Assembly: GCA_934307185.1 (NCBI GenBank)
Contig: CAKRCJ010000037.1
Location: 1-12,366 of the forward strand
Direction of reading: 5' to 3'
Origin: an uncultured Roseburia sp.
GTDB lineage: Bacteria > Bacillota > Clostridia > Lachnospirales > Lachnospiraceae
Length of the DNA: 12,366 bases
This document shows, piece after piece, positions 7,637 to 12,366 of the stretch (its first letter is position 1; each line of letters starts with the position of its first letter). The position numbers were made by a program, and so were the translations under genes. Below the pieces are notes generated by a model, which did not search any database, was not told the DNA's origin, and saw nothing but the letters and a program-made list of their open reading frames with translations.

Positions 7637-8317
7637 TTACTCGTCCTTTTCTTTTCCATCATATTTATTCATACTATTAATCAATTTTCCGCGATGAATG
7701 AAGCTCTTTAAATACTCTATCACACCATGCTTTTTCTTATGTATTGGCACTCCGCCAATGCCATACCAGATGTTAGCATTCATTTTGTCTCTGTGTTCAT
7801 GTAAAAAATGCTCCTGAAGCGGAGATGGCAATACAGACACAATCACATCCGGAGTCGTCGCATTCATGTCATTAATCACTGCTTCAAGATCTCCTACGCA
7901 GTTTTCAACCGCATATTCTCCGGCAAATTTTAACTGTGCAAAATCCTTTTGCAGTTCTTTCTTTAATTTCTCAATCTTCTCCTCAGTTTCTCCTAACAGA
8001 AAAACACTTTTTTTATTACGCTCTATTCGCTTAAAGAATTCAAAATAGAAGTCATTTTCCTCGGTTTCTTTTATCCGCTGCATTGTTTCTAAGCCTGCAG
8101 CCTGAATAATCTCCTTTTCACCAATTACCGCCAAATCAAGTGAGCCCATGACTTCTTTTAATACAGTATCTGTCTCAGAATTAATCAGCATCTGAAGTGA
8201 AATGCTCTCAATTGTATTTAAAACATCATTACTGAGGTAACGTTCTACACACATGATTGCTTCCCGCACTGTATAATTGTCCAGTTGAATTCCCAGTATA
8301 TCTACTTTCTTTATCAT
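7637..8317 (-). CDS. Divergent WecB/TagA/CpsF-family (GT26) protein
   Basis: This is a 226-residue protein resembling the WecG/TagA/CpsF glycosyltransferases, which move N-acetylmannosamine-type sugars onto undecaprenyl-linked acceptors in wall-polymer synthesis. Matching parts are the start (VDILGIQLDNYTVREAI, residues 5-21), the VFLLGE strand (105-110), and the segments PDVIVSVLPSPLQEHF (156-171) and NIWYGIGG (182-189). Two conserved sites appear altered. The region usually reading TLNAEM is SISLQM here, and the PDG segment with the catalytic aspartate reads IGE (65-67). Enzymatic activity is therefore uncertain. The ATG at 8317 is preferred over one at 8362: AGGAG lies 6-7 nt upstream, the protein then begins like the family, and the likely transcription start is near 8359. 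The YitT-family gene follows by 5 nt. No other polysaccharide genes are near. Confidence 0.75.
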   Translation of the reverse strand: MIKKVDILGIQLDNYTVREAIMCVERYLSNDVLNTIESISLQMLINSETDTVLKEVMGSLDLAVIGEKEIIQAAGLETMQRIKETEENDFYFEFFKRIERNKKSVFLLGETEEKIEKLKKELQKDFAQLKFAGEYAVENCVGDLEAVINDMNATTPDVIVSVLPSPLQEHFLHEHRDKMNANIWYGIGGVPIHKKKHGVIEYLKSFIHRGKLINSMNKYDGKEKDE

Positions 8318-8365
8318 GCAACACTCCTGGTTATTTTTCTCAGCTGAAAAAAATTTATGCATGTA

Positions 8366-8394
8366 AGTATATCAAAACTCCTCTGATTTTTCAA
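8366..8394 (-). promoter_or_regulatory. Sigma-A promoter of the wecB-like/yitT-like operon
   Basis: On the minus strand TTGAAA (8394-8389), a 17-base spacer and TATACT (8371-8366) are present, with TGA directly before the -10, making it an extended -10 element. Transcription should start near 8359, leaving a leader of about 42 nt before the ATG at 8317. This also rules against translation starting at 8362. Confidence 0.75.
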
Positions 8395-8843
8395 GATACC
8401 GCATTATTTGTAATAACTTCCTGTTTTTTATTTATTTTTTCCGACAATTTGTGTTGTTTTTTTCTTCTTTCATTCTATTTATTATATTAAAGCACGTTTA
8501 CTTATTTTTACTTTTCCGTTAACTTTATCACTTATATACAAAACATATATTCGAGTATTTTACTATGTAAACCTAGTTTTCAACGTGATTTTTTGTGGAT
8601 AACGTTGATAACTTAGTGTATAACTTTATTTTTTTGGCTTTTTCGAGTTTTTTTGCTGTTGATAACTTTCTAATAACTTTTCCACTGTTGATTACTTTTC
8701 CACCTGGTATCTTTCGCTTTTGTGCACATTTAATAAATTGTATTATTATATGGGAGAATATATTTTTCTGTTTTTTCTGAATTTTTCCGACATTTTCTTC
8801 ATTTGATGAAACCACGATATATTAAAAAATAATTCGCCATAGC
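8395..8843. other. Gene-free A/T-rich intergenic stretch
   Basis: About 450 bases between the promoter of the wecB-like operon and the terminator of the NlpC/P60 gene contain no credible coding region. Open frames occur on both strands (8573-8815 minus, 8595-8780 plus) but lack ribosome binding sites and family-like sequence, and they are produced by the repeats. The stretch is strongly A/T-rich, especially 8425-8580 and 8725-8800, and holds the DnaA-box-like cluster at 8594-8697. I see no tRNA, riboswitch or further promoter with confidence. A TATAAT-like hexamer at 8486-8481 (minus) has no -35 match. Confidence 0.7.
8594..8697 (-). repeat. Cluster of DnaA-box-like repeats (consensus tGTtgATAACTT)
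   Basis: Six related 12-mers, read on the plus strand, start at 8594 (TGTGGATAACGT), 8603 (CGTTGATAACTT), 8615 (AGTGTATAACTT), 8657 (TGTTGATAACTT), 8668 (TTCTAATAACTT) and 8686 (TGTTGATTACTT). The first contains TGTGGATAA, the exact complement of the DnaA box TTATCCACA; the copy at 8657 differs from it at one base. In the opposite sense, TTTTCCACT (8678) and TTTTCCACC (8696) are two-mismatch matches. Flanks are very A/T-rich. Such clusters typify oriC and dnaA promoters, but no dnaA gene is present and genes on both sides run the same way. A DnaA-titration or reactivation site is one possible reading; function is unproven. Confidence 0.6.
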
Positions 8844-8872
8844 AAAAAGGACCGTCATAAACTGACGGTCCC
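8844..8872 (-). terminator. Rho-independent terminator of the NlpC/P60 gene
   Basis: Perfect 9-base arms GGACCGTCA (8849-8857) and TGACGGTCC (8863-8871) flank a 5-base loop. On the minus strand the stem is followed by TTTTTGC. It lies about 20 nt after the stop codon of the NlpC/P60 endopeptidase and ends that single-gene transcript. Confidence 0.92.
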
Positions 8873-8890
8873 AAAATCTCACTATAATGC

Positions 8891-10105
8891 TTAGAAAATT
8901 CTTCTGACAGAAAGAATGTTTCTGTATGTAGCGGTAGAATACTTAATACCACTTGATGGTGTGCTGGCATGTACAATTGTGTTATTACCAATATAAATTC
9001 CAACATGTCCACTATAACATACGATATCTCCCGGCTGTGCCTCGGAAAGGTTTACTTCATATCCACAGCTTCTCTGTCCGCTTGAGGAATGTGGAAGGCT
9101 GATTCCAAATGCTGCATAAACAGACATTACAAATCCGGAGCAGTCTGTGCCATTTGTAAGGCTTGAGCCACCATACACATAAGGATTACCCACAAACTGG
9201 CATGCATAGTTGGCAACTGCCTGTCCATCCGAACCACTTGGCGCAGAATAAGTAGTTGTGGAAGATGAACTGCTTGAGCTTTTTGATGAAGAAGATGAAC
9301 TGCTTGAGGATTTCTTCTTTGCTGCTGCGGCTGCCGCTGCGGCTGCCTGACGTTCTGCCTCTTCTTTCGCAAGTCTTGCTTCTTCCTCTGCCTTTGATTC
9401 TGCTTTTACAAAATCAATCCATATATTTACATAATCTGTGGAAACGTATCCGTCTCCCTCTTCTGTAGTTACGATAACCCATCCACTGTCTTTCATGGAA
9501 TCGTCTACAACTACGAAGTCATCACCTTCTCCAAGCATTGTTAAAATACTTGCATCTGTAGAAGGCTCTGTTCTTACAAACAAAGTTGTTGTTGTTACGG
9601 TAGCATACTTGGTACTTACTTTCTTAGCAAGCTCCTCATCTCCTGTTACAACATATTCTGCTTTTACATATCCTGTAACACTTCCAGATGTAATCTTATA
9701 CCATCCATCATCTGTTGTCTCTAATACAGTTGCTGCAGAATTATTATATAACTTACCGAGCACTTCGCTGTCTGTATTCGCTTCTGCTCTGACATTTACG
9801 AAATTATCAACCTGTGCAATTGCGATATCTGAATACTCAGATGTAACAACCGGCACATCATTCTCACTCACCTGCTCATCTGCTGCAGCCGCCTGTTCTG
9901 CTGCCTGCTTATCACTGCTAATCAAACACTGGGAAAGCATTTTCGAAAAACCTGCTGCCGGAGAGCCATTGGACGAAACTCCTGTGGCAATAACAGAAGA
10001 TACCCCTCCCGTCTGCTGTGCTCCATAAACTCCTACTCCTGTACCACTTATTACAATCGCACCAGCTAATAAGCAGCTGGCTAATCTTGTCATTTTATAA
10101 TTCAT
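8891..10105 (-). CDS. Secreted SH3b-NlpC/P60 peptidoglycan endopeptidase
   Basis: This is a 404-residue exported wall hydrolase. A signal peptide (about 1-29, ending YGA) is followed by two bacterial SH3 domains (about 93-153 and 167-228; each has the VNVRAEAN/LFVRTEPS-type motif and a GYV end strand) that should bind peptidoglycan. A charged, alanine-rich segment (about 236-264) and a serine run (about 266-282) form a flexible linker. The C-terminal NlpC/P60 domain (about 293-404) has Cys322 (TDCSGF), His367 (SGHVGIYIG) and a third polar site at His379 (VHAS). It probably cleaves stem peptides, as gamma-D-Glu/diaminopimelate endopeptidases do. I chose ATG at 10105; GGAGG lies 11 nt upstream, somewhat far. 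A TTG at 10123 overlaps that ribosome binding site and is unlikely. The gene is monocistronic with its own promoter and terminator. Confidence 0.93.
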   Translation of the reverse strand: MNYKMTRLASCLLAGAIVISGTGVGVYGAQQTGGVSSVIATGVSSNGSPAAGFSKMLSQCLISSDKQAAEQAAAADEQVSENDVPVVTSEYSDIAIAQVDNFVNVRAEANTDSEVLGKLYNNSAATVLETTDDGWYKITSGSVTGYVKAEYVVTGDEELAKKVSTKYATVTTTTLFVRTEPSTDASILTMLGEGDDFVVVDDSMKDSGWVIVTTEEGDGYVSTDYVNIWIDFVKAESKAEEEARLAKEEAERQAAAAAAAAAKKKSSSSSSSSSKSSSSSSSTTTYSAPSGSDGQAVANYACQFVGNPYVYGGSSLTNGTDCSGFVMSVYAAFGISLPHSSSGQRSCGYEVNLSEAQPGDIVCYSGHVGIYIGNNTIVHASTPSSGIKYSTATYRNILSVRRIF

Positions 10106-10132
10106 CTTGTAAATTGCCTCCAAGAAACTATT

Positions 10133-10158
10133 TGTTACGAATTTGTTACATTTATTAC
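10133..10158 (-). promoter_or_regulatory. Possible WalR (YycF)-type box in the NlpC/P60 leader
   Basis: On the minus strand TGTAAC (10150-10145), five bases, then CGTAAC (10139-10134) form a direct repeat with 11-base periodicity. The WalR consensus is TGTWAH-N5-TGTWAH, so only the first base of the second half-site deviates. A third, looser copy (CGTAAT, 10159-10154) lies just upstream. The sites sit at or just past the predicted transcription start, a position that would suit repression. WalKR controls autolysin genes of this type in Firmicutes; the assignment is inference from motif and context. Confidence 0.45.
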
Positions 10159-10164
10159 GTGGTT

Positions 10165-10193
10165 ATTATAGCAAAGTGAAAAAGTGATGTCAA
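10165..10193 (-). promoter_or_regulatory. Consensus sigma-A promoter of the NlpC/P60 gene
   Basis: On the minus strand TTGACA (10193-10188) and TATAAT (10170-10165) are separated by exactly 17 bases. Both hexamers match the consensus perfectly. Transcription should begin near 10158, giving a leader of about 53 nt. This implies strong intrinsic expression that could need a repressor. Confidence 0.93.
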
Positions 10194-10210
10194 CCGCTAT
10201 TCCTCTATTA

Positions 10211-10261
10211 AGAAAGAAAAAGAGCGGTTTTACGGAAAATTCTTCCTAAAAACCTCTCTTT
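10211..10261 (-). terminator. Rho-independent terminator of the thioesterase-cvfB-ridA operon
   Basis: On the minus strand AAAGAG-a-GGTTTT-ta-GGAA (10261-10243) pairs with TTCC-gt-AAAACC-g-CTCTTT (10237-10219), leaving one single and one double mismatch and a small loop. The tract TTTTTCTTTC follows. It starts about 15 nt after the ridA stop and lies upstream of the NlpC/P60 promoter, separating the two units. Confidence 0.8.
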
Positions 10262-10275
10262 TAATAAGTATTTTA

Positions 10276-10650
10276 TTATTTTACTGCAATTGCTTCAATC
10301 TCTAACATTACATCTTTTGGAAGACGTGCTACTTCAACACAGCTTCTGGATGGATAGTCAGCGGTAAAGAATGTCTTGTACACTTCATTAATTGCACCAA
10401 AATCATTCATTTCTTTAATAAATACGGTTGTTTTTACAACATTATCCATACTTGTTCCGGCTGCTTCTAACAGGTTGGAAAGATTTTTAAGTGCCTGCTT
10501 TGCCTGCTCTACGGAGCCTTCCGGAATTTCTCCGGTCTCTGGAACAACAGGAATAATTCCTGAGGTATAAACTATTCCATTTACCTCAATTGCCTGAGAA
10601 TATGGTCCAATTGCTGCTGGTGCTTTTTCTGTACTGATTACTTTTTTCAT
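10276..10650 (-). CDS. ridA: RidA family reactive enamine/imine deaminase
   Basis: This is a 124-residue cytosolic protein of the YjgF/RidA family, which hydrolyses reactive enamine or imine intermediates made by PLP-dependent dehydratases, releasing ammonia and the 2-keto acid. The full-length family pattern is visible: AIGPYSQAI (13-21), SGIIPVVPETGEIP (30-43), NVVKTTVFI (70-78) and PSRSCVEVARLPKD (100-113). Arg102 corresponds to the catalytic Arg105 of characterised RidA proteins, and the EIEAIAV end is typical. RidA family members form trimers. The ATG follows the cvfB-like stop by one base, with AAGGAAGGTGG upstream. It is the last gene of the operon. No threonine dehydratase is nearby, so the link to its neighbours is unclear and it may be a housekeeping passenger. 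Confidence 0.95.
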   Translation of the reverse strand: MKKVISTEKAPAAIGPYSQAIEVNGIVYTSGIIPVVPETGEIPEGSVEQAKQALKNLSNLLEAAGTSMDNVVKTTVFIKEMNDFGAINEVYKTFFTADYPSRSCVEVARLPKDVMLEIEAIAVK

Positions 10651-10651
10651 G

Positions 10652-11491
10652 TTAGTCCACCTTCCTTATACTCTTTTCTGTAATAACCACACGGTGTTCC
10701 TTATATAACCTGCCCACTGCGCGTTTAAAAGCATTTTTGCTCAAGCCGGTTTCTCTTTTAATGACCTCCGGTGATGCCTTGTCACTAAACGGAAGCACTC
10801 CGGCAAACTCCTCAATTACGCTCATAACCTTCTCTGCATCGGAATCCATCTGAAGATAAGCCTTCTCCCGCATGGAAACATCAAGCTTTCCATCCGGCTT
10901 CACCTTAATTACTTTAACCTCTATCTCATCGCCAATGCGCAGCCTGCTTGTATCCTCATGTCTTGGAATCATAGCTGAATATTTATCATCCACTGCCACA
11001 AATGTTCCAAAATTATCGCTGAATTCATACACTCTGCCGCAGACCACATCCCCCTCTTTATAAGGTGCATCTGTGGAAAGAAGGTCATATAACTTCTTCA
11101 TGCTTGCACATAACCTGCTACTCTTATCAATATAAAGTGTCACAAGCACTTCATCCTCCGGTTGTACCTTTGCTGTCATCTCTTTATAAGGTAAGAATAA
11201 GTCTTTTTCCAGTCCCCAGTCTAAAAATGCCCCTATTTTTCCAATCTCTGCCACACGTAAAACAGCCAGTCCTCCAAGTGTCAGTTTCGGTTCATTTGTA
11301 GTTGCAATCAAACGGTCTTTTGAATCTTTATAAAGAAAAACTTCTAACTCATCGCCAATTTTAGTATTTTCCGGTACCTGCTTCGCCGGCAGAAGCACTC
11401 TTTTCTCCAAATCCGCTTCTTCTGCCAGATATACTCCGAATTCTACTTTTTTTATTACTGTAAGTTTCTGATATTCTCCTAATTTTAACAT
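10652..11491 (-). CDS. cvfB: CvfB-like S1 RNA-binding protein
   Basis: This is a 279-residue protein with the layout of the CvfB/YitL family: three S1-type OB-fold modules (about 1-63, 70-133, 146-208) and a C-terminal winged helix (about 217-278). The second has GKIGAFLDWGLEKDLFLP and the third GRVYEFSDNFGTFVAVDDKYSAMIP, both typical S1 signatures. In Staphylococcus aureus CvfB affects virulence-gene expression through RNA; in commensals its targets are unknown. The C-terminal segment reads ETGLSKNAFKRAVGRLYKE (247-265), the usual winged-helix end of this family. The ATG overlaps the thioesterase stop by 7 nt, and the ribosome binding site (GAGG region) lies inside that gene's last codons, so translation is coupled. 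ridA begins one base after its stop. Confidence 0.9.
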   Translation of the reverse strand: MLKLGEYQKLTVIKKVEFGVYLAEEADLEKRVLLPAKQVPENTKIGDELEVFLYKDSKDRLIATTNEPKLTLGGLAVLRVAEIGKIGAFLDWGLEKDLFLPYKEMTAKVQPEDEVLVTLYIDKSSRLCASMKKLYDLLSTDAPYKEGDVVCGRVYEFSDNFGTFVAVDDKYSAMIPRHEDTSRLRIGDEIEVKVIKVKPDGKLDVSMREKAYLQMDSDAEKVMSVIEEFAGVLPFSDKASPEVIKRETGLSKNAFKRAVGRLYKEHRVVITEKSIRKVD

Positions 11492-12207
11492 TTCTCTTTC
11501 CTCTTAAACTGCATAATGGCATAAGGCTTCTGTTCCTCATCTGCCAGTACAATAGTTACTCCGTCCTCTTCATTATACACCGCCGGATATAAAATATCTC
11601 CTAAAATCGCGGCTTTTTTATATTCTACCCGGATGCTTTTTATCAAAAATCCTTCCGGCAGAAATTCCTCTGCCAGCAAAATATACTTTCCGTTGTTCAT
11701 ATGATGGTTGGTATCAATATAATACTTCTGCACCGGAATGGCTTCCTTAAAAACAGGATCCCCCTCCAGACGTATCTTCCGGTCTGACCACTCATATTCA
11801 ATCTGTGGCTCCATTCCAGGAATATATGCGTTCTGTACTTTCTCATCAATTCTTCTCGGACGCATTGTTTCGGTATCCATATACGCCCATACGGAATTGG
11901 CAAATACACATAGTTCTCCTTTTTCATCCCGGATGGTAAAATTACGATAACCACAAAAGCCTTTAAAATAATACGGCCAGGTGCCTGTAACAATCTGCTC
12001 AGCAAACTTCGGACTGCGTTCTAACACAATCTCCCAGGATGAGAGTACCCACGCAACATGATTTTCTTTTAAATAATCAACTCCTATTCCCAAGTCCTCC
12101 GACTGGAATGTGCAGCAATTCTGTAAACTATCCACAATTGCTGAAAGCGTCATCTCTTTTTCACTGTTTATCTCACTATAGGTCACACGGCTTTTAAAAT
12201 CATACAT
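11485..12207 (-). CDS. Acyl-ACP thioesterase (FatA/FatB-like, double hotdog)
   Basis: This is a 240-residue cytosolic enzyme expected to release free fatty acids from acyl-acyl carrier protein. Two hotdog halves are visible (about 1-120 and 150-238). In the second, DTNHHMNNGKY (165-175) matches the plant FatB active-site segment DVNQHVNN: Asp165, Asn167 and His169 align with its Asp, Asn and His, and Glu195 (VEYKKAA) with its Glu. The cysteine after that Glu in plant FatB is an alanine here. The first half has the paired WVLSSWEIVLERSP segment (53-66). I chose ATG at 12207 because GGGAG lies 8 nt upstream and the family N-terminus begins there; in-frame ATGs at 12237, 12270 and 12297 give unlikely extensions. 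It opens the operon with the cvfB-like gene and ridA. The role may be membrane-lipid turnover or chain-length control. Confidence 0.9.
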   Translation of the reverse strand: MYDFKSRVTYSEINSEKEMTLSAIVDSLQNCCTFQSEDLGIGVDYLKENHVAWVLSSWEIVLERSPKFAEQIVTGTWPYYFKGFCGYRNFTIRDEKGELCVFANSVWAYMDTETMRPRRIDEKVQNAYIPGMEPQIEYEWSDRKIRLEGDPVFKEAIPVQKYYIDTNHHMNNGKYILLAEEFLPEGFLIKSIRVEYKKAAILGDILYPAVYNEEDGVTIVLADEEQKPYAIMQFKRKEKC

Positions 12208-12285
12208 ATGAGCTTCTCCCAAAACTTTTTCATACATAACAAAAAAATATGCTTTGGTACATTTTTGCATAACAAGGAATTTCCC

Positions 12286-12291
12286 ATTATA
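12286..12291 (-). promoter_or_regulatory. Possible -10 element for the thioesterase operon
   Basis: TATAAT is perfect on the minus strand, 79 nt before the thioesterase ATG, but no good -35 lies at 16-18 bases; the position is occupied by the arm of the inverted repeat (GTGCCA). If this promoter is used, the adjacent structured element overlaps its -35 region and could influence it. Confidence 0.35.
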
Positions 12292-12297
12292 GAACAA

Positions 12298-12366
12298 AGA
12301 ATGTGCCTTGGCACATTCTCGCGCCTGCGGCGGTCGCTTGCGACATCTACCTTATACGCCGCAGTG
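12298..12366. repeat. Structured G+C-rich palindromic element (REP/MITE-like), cut by the window edge
   Basis: Three inverted repeats lie in 69 bases. First, AGAATGTGCC (12298-12307) and GGCACATTCT (12310-12319) with a two-base loop. Second, CTGCGGCG (12325-12332) and CGCCGCAG (12357-12364). Third, nested inside the second, GTCGC (12333-12337) and GCGAC (12340-12344). No reading frame is supported, and the base composition is far richer in G+C than the neighbouring intergenic DNA. The layout is that of a short interspersed palindromic repeat or a structured RNA; copy number cannot be judged from one copy. Confidence 0.6.

Noticed and set aside
8721..8728. TGTGCACA palindrome as an operator
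   Set aside because: Only 8 bp, isolated, and about 350 bp from the nearest promoter; not distinguishable from chance.
8573..8815. 80-codon minus-strand frame in the A/T-rich gap
   Set aside because: Lysine-rich sequence generated by the DnaA-box-like repeats read in one frame; no ribosome binding site and no family resemblance.
8395..8843. Chromosomal replication origin (oriC)
   Set aside because: Exact and near DnaA boxes plus A/T-rich DNA suggest it, but dnaA/dnaN are absent and genes do not diverge from this point. Kept only as a DnaA-box-like cluster.
9438..10028. 196-codon open frame on the plus strand
   Set aside because: It lies wholly antisense to the SH3b part of the NlpC/P60 gene, is Ser/Thr/Val-rich low-complexity sequence as expected of a shadow frame, and has no ribosome binding site.

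Overview
The window looks like an ordinary core-chromosome segment of a low-to-mid G+C Gram-positive anaerobe, most likely a Clostridia of the Lachnospiraceae type. The grounds are A/T-rich intergenic DNA, strong AGGAGG-type ribosome binding sites, sigma-A promoters, an ftsEX / M23 / S41 cell-wall cluster, a CvfB-type S1 protein and a bacterial acyl-ACP thioesterase. The genus assignment is inference only. All thirteen recognisable genes lie on the minus strand, so transcription runs from high to low coordinates.

In transcriptional order (right to left): (i) at the right edge, 12298-12366, lies a compact G+C-rich element built of nested inverted repeats that runs off the window. (ii) An acyl-ACP thioesterase, a CvfB-like S1 RNA-binding protein and ridA form a tight operon (7-nt overlap, then a 1-nt gap) ending in a long hairpin terminator. 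(iii) A monocistronic secreted SH3b-NlpC/P60 endopeptidase has a textbook TTGACA-N17-TATAAT promoter, a WalR-box-like direct repeat just downstream of the expected transcription start, and its own terminator. (iv) About 420 bp of A/T-rich DNA without a credible gene holds a cluster of repeats related to the DnaA box. (v) A divergent WecB/TagA/CpsF-family protein and a YitT-family membrane protein form a two-gene operon with a good extended -10 promoter and a terminator. (vi) A CdaR/PucR-type regulator, ftsE, ftsX, a coiled-coil M23 peptidase (EnvC/CwlO-like role), then after a hairpin an S41 C-terminal processing protease, a VanZ-like protein and prfB form a long co-directional run. prfB is cut by the left edge and carries the classical in-frame UGA needing a programmed +1 frameshift.

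The functional theme is cell-envelope growth and division. FtsE/FtsX form the membrane ABC complex that elsewhere activates a coiled-coil peptidoglycan hydrolase, and such a protein is encoded immediately downstream. The S41 protease could trim envelope proteins, and the separate NlpC/P60 enzyme is a second wall hydrolase with a WalKR-like signature at its promoter.

I do not see a clear novel defence or mobile system. The items most worth checking are the DnaA-box-like cluster far from any dnaA, the structured repeat at the right edge, the catalytic-site loss in the WecB/TagA/CpsF homologue, and the weakened stimulator of the prfB frameshift site.
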